This document shows, piece after piece, positions 1 through 7,600 of a stretch of DNA of 64,000 bases. The position numbers and the translations under genes were made by a program. The stretch spans positions 62,001-126,000 of the forward strand of contig NZ_JAKFGB010000021.1 of the NCBI RefSeq assembly GCF_022267515.1, written 5' to 3'. Within the stretch, counting starts at the first letter, position 1. Each line of letters begins with the position of its first letter. The notes beneath the pieces are model-generated. The model did no database searches. It worked only from the letters and a program-made list of their open reading frames with translations, and was not told the origin of the DNA. This DNA comes from Rubinisphaera margarita. Its GTDB lineage: Bacteria; Planctomycetota; Planctomycetia; Planctomycetales; Planctomycetaceae.

Positions 1-951
1 TTCGTACAGCTGCGCTTTCTGGCCGCGCCATTCGCCATTGCTGGAGATGTTCCTGAAGTCTTTGCCGTAGGTCAGATAACCGCCGTTGTCCGATGTGAAA
101 ATAACGACTGTCTCTTGTGTGAGTTCCCATTGATTGAGTGTTTCGACGATCGCTCCGACGCTGGCATCAAGCGATTCGATCATGGCCTCGACATGCGGCC
201 GCACGTTGCCGCGATCGGGAATCACACCCCACTTGTCCTGATGCCAGCTTCGGCCAGCCGTTCGATGAGGCGGGTCCTCCGGTCCCTGCCACGGAAAGTG
301 GATTGCAAGATGCGGCAGGTAGAGAAAGAACGGCTCTTCGTGATGAGCCGCGATGAAGTCGACGCTGTACTTGGTCAGCAGATCGGTGGTGTAGCCCTCA
401 TCCATTTCGACTCGGTTGTTGTGCCACCAGTCCTCGTTGCCGGAACGGTCGATCTGTGTATGGAAGTCTCCATCGCCGGAAACGAGGCCGCGGAAGATGT
501 CGAAACCCTGATTCGTCGGCAGCAACGGCGGCTGGTAGCCAAGGTGCCATTTGCCGAAACAACCGGTGACGTACCCGGCTTCCCGGAGCAACTCGGCGAT
601 TGTGGTTGCCTCAAGGGGAAGACCGCGATCGCGTTGAGTCGTTCCGGAAAGTGCGGCGTCGAAAATCGGGCCGAATCGTTGCGGGTACCGGCCGGTCATC
701 AGTGAGGCACGCGTCGGGCTGCACATTGCGCCGGCGGAATGGAAATCAGTGAAACGCAAACCGCCTCGCGCCAGTCGGTCGATGTGGGGCGTTTGAGGGC
801 TATCGCCGCCATAACATCCGAGGTCGCCATAGCCGAGATCATCAGCGACGATGAGCACAAAGTTGGGCTTCGTCTCAGCCGCTTCGATCCCGAGAAGCGG
901 TACGAGCAGAAAGACGACGAGAAGGGCAAACGCTGGCATCATCAATCGCAC
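1..951 (-). CDS. FGly-type sulfatase, 3' end cut by window edge
   Basis: Exported arylsulfatase-family hydrolase, expected to remove sulfate esters from polysaccharides or related substrates outside the cytoplasm. I chose GTG 951 because GAAGGG lies 8 nt upstream and it yields a basic n-region plus hydrophobic stretch ending near IEAAE; ATG 942 or 939 are alternatives. Visible: the N-terminal metal-binding stretch (VADDLGYGDLG, residues 35-45), the formylglycine signature C77-S-P-T-R81, an FGKWHLGY motif and a later FTSDNGG metal-binding motif. The reading frame stays open to base 1, so the C-terminal part lies outside the window. It starts 5 nt after the stop of the upstream DapA-like gene, so the two are probably one transcript. 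The substrate cannot be told. Confidence 0.93.
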   Translation of the reverse strand, partial: MRLMMPAFALLVVFLLVPLLGIEAAETKPNFVLIVADDLGYGDLGCYGGDSPQTPHIDRLARGGLRFTDFHSAGAMCSPTRASLMTGRYPQRFGPIFDAALSGTTQRDRGLPLEATTIAELLREAGYVTGCFGKWHLGYQPPLLPTNQGFDIFRGLVSGDGDFHTQIDRSGNEDWWHNNRVEMDEGYTTDLLTKYSVDFIAAHHEEPFFLYLPHLAIHFPWQGPEDPPHRTAGRSWHQDKWGVIPDRGNVRPHVEAMIESLDASVGAIVETLNQWELTQETVVIFTSDNGGYLTYGKDFRNISSNGEWRGQKAQLYE

Positions 952-956
952 TGGAA

Positions 957-2081
957 TCACCCTTCAAACGTGCCGGGTTTCAGGTACGGTTTCAGCGACT
1001 GCCAGCGCCATTCGATCTCGGCAATCTCGTCCGGCGACAGACTCAAATCGCGAACGATCGGTTTGTCGGGGATGCTGTTGCCTGGTCCGTATTCGCGCGA
1101 GACCGTATTGCGGAAGACGCCACGCAGCTTCAGCAGGTGAAGATTGTAGCCCCGCAGATTCCCCGGATGCGTGTGCTGCAGGTTGAACATCAAGGTCAGC
1201 TTCGCGTACATGTCTTTGAGAGCTTCTGGATCGGATCCGCTCTGCATCAGTTTCCAGATTTTCGCGAGAACGTCGGCATACACGCTGCGTTCGGTGACAA
1301 GCCCTTCGGTTCCAATCCGAGATTCATACAGCCAGCCATAAGCGCCGCGTGCGCTGAAGACACTCCGGATGGAAGGGGAAGCCAGGAGAGCGCGAATGCG
1401 AGGGATGACCGGACTCGACTCTTCTTTCACGTAACCGAAGTTCGGGAACTCTTTTCCGAGTTCGATCAGCAGCTCTGTGGAGGGGGTAGCCGCTCCACGG
1501 CGGCCGTGCGTCTGAATCATCACGGGGCGATCGGTGATGACTTCAGCCAGAGCTCGCCAGTATTGTCGGAGGTCATCCTGTGTCTTACCGGTATCGGGAG
1601 GTCGTGAAATAATGGCAGTTGACGACAGTTGTTTCGCGTGGCGGGCATAAACGAGCATGTCATCGGTATCTTTGCCCTGAACTCCAAGACACAAGGCTGT
1701 CGTTTTCATGTTCCGAGACGTTCGGGCGAGCGTCTCCATTCCTTCCAGTTTCTCGTCGCGCGTCAGCAGGTCGATGCTGTCATTGGACTGTGGCCAGATC
1801 ACTCCGGGACTCTCGCACCAGTCGACGAATCGTGCCGATCTGGCTAGAACTTCAAAGTCGACCGCGCCGGAGTCGGTGTAGGGAGTCGAGAGAATCGGAA
1901 AGGGGCCGCGAAAGCGGGGGTAGTCGGGACTGCGGAGCTTGACCGGAACCTGAGCGGCGGAAACGTCGGGCGTTTTGGCCCGGCTCTCGGTGGCAACAAA
2001 CGTCCCAGCCGCGACGCTCGACACGCCAATCGCTGCGCTCTTCAACAGGCTTCGTCTGCTTATCCGATCATCGTTGTTCAT
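957..2081 (-). CDS. Tat-exported dihydrodipicolinate synthase-like (DapA family) protein
   Basis: 374 residues. It begins with a twin-arginine signal (SRRSLLK, residues 8-14) followed by an Ala/Val-rich stretch, then a TIM-barrel that reads like the DHDPS/N-acetylneuraminate lyase family (FRGPFPILSTPYTDSGAVD near residue 57; GYVKEES near 216-222, where K219 fits the Schiff-base lysine). The family's usual Y-N-x-P catalytic stretch is not visible; the equivalent strand reads MIQTHG. Export of a DapA-like aldolase suggests a periplasmic role in sugar-acid breakdown rather than lysine synthesis (inference), in keeping with the sulfatase directly downstream. The reaction is unknown. Confidence 0.85.
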   Translation of the reverse strand: MNNDDRISRRSLLKSAAIGVSSVAAGTFVATESRAKTPDVSAAQVPVKLRSPDYPRFRGPFPILSTPYTDSGAVDFEVLARSARFVDWCESPGVIWPQSNDSIDLLTRDEKLEGMETLARTSRNMKTTALCLGVQGKDTDDMLVYARHAKQLSSTAIISRPPDTGKTQDDLRQYWRALAEVITDRPVMIQTHGRRGAATPSTELLIELGKEFPNFGYVKEESSPVIPRIRALLASPSIRSVFSARGAYGWLYESRIGTEGLVTERSVYADVLAKIWKLMQSGSDPEALKDMYAKLTLMFNLQHTHPGNLRGYNLHLLKLRGVFRNTVSREYGPGNSIPDKPIVRDLSLSPDEIAEIEWRWQSLKPYLKPGTFEG

Positions 2082-2507
2082 TGGCGGTTCATCCGTTTCT
2101 CGTTGTGGTTCAGCGATGGAGTACGATCGCGGTCGATCGGTTCAACGTCGCGATTGGGCTCTCTTTCTCCTGAAGATCATCCAGCCTATCAAGGTAGGAC
2201 CCCGTTTCCGGAACGTCCAGTGCAGGCGGGAAGTCGGGAGCAGCCTCATGTTACGAGAAGAAGCAGAGGGGCAGAATGCCCAGCAGTGGAAATGATTGCT
2301 TGCGGAATCATTCCAGTGATCGGGCCTGCCGATCGGGACGCAGCTACGCGGTTGGAGCTGGGAGATTCCCGGTCGGTGACTGATGCGATCGGGGACAGTC
2401 AACTCGCCGAAGAAGGCCGTGTTCGACGCTTCAACTCCGCGGTCCCGGGCAGGTCGGTTCTGTGGCCGTCTGGCACTGGCAAGGGAGGAAGCTGACGTGC
2501 CTCAACG
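2082..2507. other. Intergenic gap, no gene seen
   Basis: 426 nt between the lipoprotein 3' end and the DapA-like 5' end. Short open frames on both strands have no recognisable domain or good start. The only structure noticed is a small GGGCA/TGCCC hairpin with a 3-nt loop at about 2269-2281, without a T tract. The promoter of the DapA-like/sulfatase unit should lie here, but no convincing boxes were found. Confidence 0.5.
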
Positions 2508-3020
2508 CTATTCGCGGAAGAACGATCGGGGCGGCGTGAAGTTGGAATCGAGCTCGAATTCGAAGGTTGATTCCGGCGCCTGCACGGTGGCTGCCTGGAT
2601 GATGGAATGAGGCTTGAACAGGTTGTAAGCCGGTGGAATCTGTTCTTCCATCGGGACCTGACCTCGCTGGGCATCGGGGGGGATCGGCGAGCCATCCGGC
2701 TGGGTGATCTTGGAGAACGTGACACCGTATTCTCCCGGTGGGCAACCGGGATTCGAGTGATAGTCGGACAACGTAAACTGACCGGCTTCGTCGGTCAGGC
2801 CGAACCCTCCATTACCGCCCGTGTTGCCGGTGGGGTGAAACTCAACCATCGCTCCGACGAGTGGCTTGCCATCCATCATTACGGTTCCCGAGACCGGAAT
2901 CATTTCAATGCCGGGACCAGCCTCCGAGCTTCCGCATCCGGAAAGCGAAAGAAGCGTGACCGAGATGAGCAACGCAGATGTGTGCGTCACTGTCCACGTC
3001 GTACGAGAGCAGGCACTCAT
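2508..3020 (-). CDS. Carboxypeptidase-regulatory-like lipoprotein
   Basis: 170 residues. The N-terminal hydrophobic segment ends in a lipobox-like LSGC (Cys about residue 29), indicating a lipid-anchored exported protein. The body reads as a beta-sandwich of the carboxypeptidase-regulatory-like type: VSGTVMMDGKPLVGAMVEFHP, then GLTDEAGQFTLSDY and PPGEYGVTFSKI. Such small lipoproteins are frequent in planctomycetes and often sit directly downstream of a DUF1559 gene, as here (106 nt after its stop, same strand), so the two are likely co-transcribed. The role is unknown; structural or binding rather than enzymatic by its fold. Confidence 0.88.
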   Translation of the reverse strand: MSACSRTTWTVTHTSALLISVTLLSLSGCGSSEAGPGIEMIPVSGTVMMDGKPLVGAMVEFHPTGNTGGNGGFGLTDEAGQFTLSDYHSNPGCPPGEYGVTFSKITQPDGSPIPPDAQRGQVPMEEQIPPAYNLFKPHSIIQAATVQAPESTFEFELDSNFTPPRSFFRE

Positions 3021-3126
3021 GTCGTTCCACCAGGGGCAAAGGAAGCAGGATTGAGAGAAGCGATTCCATCACTCACGAATGGCAGCACCCGTGAGCGATG
3101 GAACATCGGAAAAAGGCGTCTCCAAT

Positions 3127-4158
3127 TCAGAGTTCGCCGAGTGGCTGTCCGTCCTGAATTCGGGAGAGTCGGGTGCGGGTCGTGGAGTCGATATTCTCGC
3201 TGATGAAACGGACGGCTCCATCGGCCAGAAGGATCATGCATCCGCCGGGATGAGAACTTCCGGGCATGCTGTACGATCCGAGAACGCCGGACTGCTCCGT
3301 CATCGGCGGAGACCAGGAACAGCAGAGCCAGTAGTTGATACCGCGGCTGTGAGCCAGGTTGACCCCGTTGCCGGCGTAAACGCTACATCCCCAGTAGTTC
3401 CCCGTTCCGTCCCGCACGCGACGGGTCGTTTCGCAGACCATCACCGTGTTGCTCGTGCCATCTTTGATCATCGAGATCTCGGAATTGGAGTTCTCTCCGA
3501 AGAGAGCTCTTGTGGTCGTTGATTCGTTACCCCACAAGTCCCAGGGACCCGTGCCACGGCTGACACTGAACCCGTAGTTGGTCATCGCGCTGCCCGAGAC
3601 ACCACAGCCATAGTAGGACGTCGCGGAGTTGTAGGTCTCAGCATTGGCATCACTTGGGCACTGGAAGACATCGATCGTTTTCTTGGTCAGTTCCGCGTTG
3701 GCGGCGATGGCCGCAACCGATCCCATCACGGTTCCGGAACTGGTGGAAGACCATCCGCTGAAAAGACTGTCACGCTGGGCGGCCGTGAAGTCGAACTGAT
3801 CGTAGAGAGCAGACTGCTCCAGATACGGCAGCAACATCGTCCAGCCCGATTGATTCAGGATCTGATCTCCGGTCTGCTTCCAGACCATGGCATTGTTGGC
3901 ACTGGAGTAGGGGAACTTGGAGTGCGTGTCGTGGTAATTGTGCAGCGCCAGGCCAATCTGCTTCATATTGTTCTTGCAGGAGGAACGGCGAGCTGCTTCG
4001 CGAGCCTGTTGCACGGCGGGAAGTAGCAGAGCGACAAGTATCGCGATGATCGCGATCACTACGAGAAGTTCAATCAGGGTGAAGGCTCGGATCGATCTCG
4101 GAGCGATCCTGGGTTTGAGAGGGGGACGAAAAGAGCTGACTTCGGATGAATAGTTCAT
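3127..4158 (-). CDS. DUF1559 protein with pilin-like N-terminus
   Basis: 343 residues from ATG 4158, with CAGGA upstream; the frame stays open further upstream but without coding character. Residues ~24-55 hold the type-IV-pilin/pseudopilin methylation motif and helix (FTLIELLVVIAIIAILVALL followed by LPAVQQAREAARR), expected to be cleaved by a prepilin peptidase before the Phe. The rest is the DUF1559 (SBP_bac_10-like) domain, with the usual GLALHNYHDTHSKFP start, a mid-protein MIKDGTSNTVMVCE block and a C-terminal H-PGG-ADGAVRF-SE block. This family is greatly expanded in planctomycetes and thought to be surface-displayed; its function is not established. Same strand and adjacent to the lipoprotein at 2508-3020. 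Confidence 0.95.
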   Translation of the reverse strand: MNYSSEVSSFRPPLKPRIAPRSIRAFTLIELLVVIAIIAILVALLLPAVQQAREAARRSSCKNNMKQIGLALHNYHDTHSKFPYSSANNAMVWKQTGDQILNQSGWTMLLPYLEQSALYDQFDFTAAQRDSLFSGWSSTSSGTVMGSVAAIAANAELTKKTIDVFQCPSDANAETYNSATSYYGCGVSGSAMTNYGFSVSRGTGPWDLWGNESTTTRALFGENSNSEISMIKDGTSNTVMVCETTRRVRDGTGNYWGCSVYAGNGVNLAHSRGINYWLCCSWSPPMTEQSGVLGSYSMPGSSHPGGCMILLADGAVRFISENIDSTTRTRLSRIQDGQPLGEL

Positions 4159-4645
4159 GATTGCGTCCTGTTGTTCCAGTGGAAGGTAAGGCGAGAGGAC
4201 TTCTAACGCGAGTGCTCGTCGGGCAGTCGTCAACAGGGGGGAACACAGCTTCTTCTGTCGAAATGCTCTGTTGCAAAGAACGTGCCGCTGAGAGTGTCGC
4301 GGGAGACAGGCAGACGGGCTTTCGTCCCGAGTTCTGGGACTCAACCGACTTTTTACGCTGCAATCAAGCACTATCTGAAAGCGATGATTTTGCGAGCCGT
4401 GAAGTTTGAATCGCTGTCTCGGCCGAGGTTGTCCTCGCGAGTGCCCAAACTCGAAGAAGAATGCCAGTTTATTTCGCACACGAGCAAGTGAAGATGGTCG
4501 GGCGCGGCAAAATGTGTCGCTGTGGTTTCGATGTGGGAAAGTTGAATGGAAGCATGCTTCGCTGGATTGATCCTCTTTGACTGTGCGTGTCATACTGTGG
4601 CCGGCGCTCGCCATTCAGACTGTTTCTCGAATAGGACCTGAGCCT
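4159..4645. other. Divergent intergenic region
   Basis: 487 nt between the DUF1559 gene (leftward) and the giant ceramidase/PVC-heme gene (rightward), so it must hold both promoters. I could not assign -35/-10 or -24/-12 boxes with confidence and see no long repeat. The last 13 bases carry AGGA (4633-4636), used as the ribosome binding site of the rightward gene. Confidence 0.5.
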
Positions 4646-7600
4646 GTGCGTGTATTTTGGCTGCTTCTGATCCTGGCGGTTTGCGGTGTTCCTCTGGCGT
4701 TCTGCCAGGCTGAAGACGCAAGAACATTTCCGGTGGGAATCGCCAGGGTTGATATCACTCCGGAGTATCCGGTGCCCTTGAGCGGCTATGCGGCTCGGGG
4801 GTCAAGGCTGTTCGATCGGGTCGAGCAGCGGCTTTGGGCGCGCGGCATTGCGGTGCTCGATCCGCAGGGACGGCCCCGGGTTCTCATCACCGTGGACAGT
4901 TGCGGCGTTCCGGCTGCTGTCACGAAGCAGGTCGTCGCGAAACTGAACGCAGAACATGGGACAACCGCTGCTGACCTGGTTGTCTGTTCGACGCACACCC
5001 ACTCGGCTCCGATGCTCACCGGAGTATTGCCCAATCTCTTCACCAAGGATTTGACGTCCGACGAGCAGGCAGTGATCGCCCGCTACACGCAGGACCTTGC
5101 GACGAACCTGACACAGGTTGCTGAACGGGCCATTGCGGATGCACAGCCGGCGTACCTCGAATGGGGAGTCAGCACCGCAAGCTTCGCAAAGAATCGCAGG
5201 CAGGAGGCTGGGCCTGTCGATCACGATGTTCCGATCCTGGTCATCCGGAGTCCGGAGGGCGAGCCTCGGGCGATTCTGGTCAACTATGCCTGTCACTGCA
5301 CGTCGCTTTCGCCGGTCCCATTTATGTCTGGGGACTGGGCCGGGTGTGCTGTTGAAGGGATCGAAGCTGAGTTCCCGACCAGCATGGCCATGGTCGCCAT
5401 CGGTTGTGGCGCCGACCAGAATCCGAAAGTCCGCGGAGACGACCAGGGAGCCGCCCGAGTCAACGGCCGGGGGATTGTCGATGCGGTCCGTCGACGTCTG
5501 CAGACGGGGCTGACAGCGATCACTGGCGACCTGATGACACGAGGCGAAGAGATCACGCTGCCATTGGCAACTCTGCCCACCGAGGACGAATGGAAAGCTC
5601 GTGCTCAACAGCCGGGAATCACCGGGTATCACGCGCGGAAGAATCTGAAACGTCTCGAGCAGGGAGAATCGTTGCCGGACGAGATCGAGTATCCCGTGCA
5701 ATCCTGGATCTTCGGCGACGATCTGGCGATGGTGTTTCTCGGAGGCGAGGTGGTCGTCGACTATTCGCTGGCCATCAAGGGAAAGTATGGAGAGAAGCTC
5801 TGGGTTTCGGCGTATGCGAATGATGTCCCCTGTTACATTCCTTCGGAACGTGTACTGGCAGAAGGGGGCTATGAAGGGCGGAACGCAATGGTCTGGTACG
5901 ATCTTCCCGGCCCCTTCGCCCCTGGACTGGAAGAGAAGATCCTGAAGGCGGTCGCGTCGCAGATTCCCGCCAATTATCAGCCGTCTGACGATGTGAGCCA
6001 GACCGGCGGCAAACGCCCGCTCAGTCCGGAAGAATCGATCTCTCGAATGAATGTTGCCGACGACCTGCAGGTCGAAGTCGTGGCGGCAGAGCCGCTGGTC
6101 GTCGACCCTGTAGCCGTTGAGTTCGGACCGGACGGCAAACTCTGGGTGGTCGAAATGCGAGACTACCCGGAGGGGATCGATGGGAATCTCGCGCCGGGGG
6201 GCGTTGTCAAATTCCTGGAAGACCTCGATCAGGATGGAGTCTACGATCAGGCGACCGTTTTCCTGGAGGGTCTCGCATTTCCGACCGGATTGATGGTCTG
6301 GAAGCAGGGCATCCTCGTCTGCACGGCTCCCGATGTCCTCTACGCGGAAGATACGGATGGCGACGGAAAGGCGGACGTCAGGCAGACGGTGCTGACCGGC
6401 TTTGCGACGCACAACTATCAGGCCCGGGTCAACAGTCTGGCCCCCGGCCTCGACGACTGGGTGTACGCTTCGGGCGGACTGTTCGGAGGGGTGATTGAGT
6501 CATTCAACGGGCAGACGGTGAATGTCACCAATCGCGATTTTCGGTTTCGACCTGACACGGGGGAACTGGAACCGGTCAGTGGTCGGACTCAGCAGGGACG
6601 AGTCCGTGACGACTCTGGAGCGTGGTTCGGTTGCCGCAATGGAAGCCTCTGTCTGCACTACCCGGTGGAGGAATCGTATTATCGCAAGAATCCGTACGTC
6701 GTCTCTCCGCCGGCGGAAGTAGCCGTCCCCCGAGGCCCCGATGCCAGTCAGCTGTATCCGGTAGGAGAACTGGTTCAGTTCCACTTGAGTGGACAACGCG
6801 GCCGACCGACTTCGGCCTGTGGTTTGGGGCTCTACCGCGACGTCGCTCTCGGGCAGGCTTTCTACGGCAACGCGTTCGTCTGTGAGCCGGTCAATCAACT
6901 GGTACACCGCAGAATCCTTCAACCTGAAGGTGTGACGTTCGCTGGCTATCGAGCGGATGAGGAGCAGGATCGGGAGTTTTTGTCTTCAACCGACAACTGG
7001 TTTCGTCCCGTTCAGATGCGGACGGCTCCCGATGGTTCGCTGCTGATCGTCGATATGTACCGTTATCTCATCGAACATCCCAAGTTTCTCTCGCCAGAGT
7101 CGGTGCAGGAGTTGAATGTCCGGGCGGGCGAGACGCGCGGGCGGATCTACCGCGTCACACGAAAAGGGCAGCAACTCAAGCCGATTCCCAATTTGAAACA
7201 GCTCGATACACCGGAACTGGCGAGTCTGATGGAAAGTCAAAACGGAACCTTGCGGGACATGGTTCAACAGGAGTTGTGCTTCCGAAAGGACCAGAGTGCC
7301 GCCCCTGTATTAAGGCAGATTGCCACAAACGCCGAGTTCCCCGCCGCCCGGCTCCAGGCACTGTGGACACTGAATACGCTGCAGGCACTCGACGCAAAAT
7401 TGCTACGGCCTCGGATTAGCGACCACGATCCGGCAGTGCGTCGGACTGCGATCCGGCTCGCCGAACCATTCCTGAATGAGTCGCCGGAACTGGCGAATGC
7501 GGTGCTGGGACAGACCGGGAATGAGCAGGACGTTGCGGTTCTGCTGCAACTGGCCTATTCGCTGGGAGAACTGAATGGGGAGAGGGCGACTGTCGCCCTG

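Noticed and set aside
4802..6412. 536-codon open frame on the minus strand
   Set aside because: Antisense to the ceramidase-like half of the giant gene. No recognisable domain, and the plus-strand frame has clear motifs.
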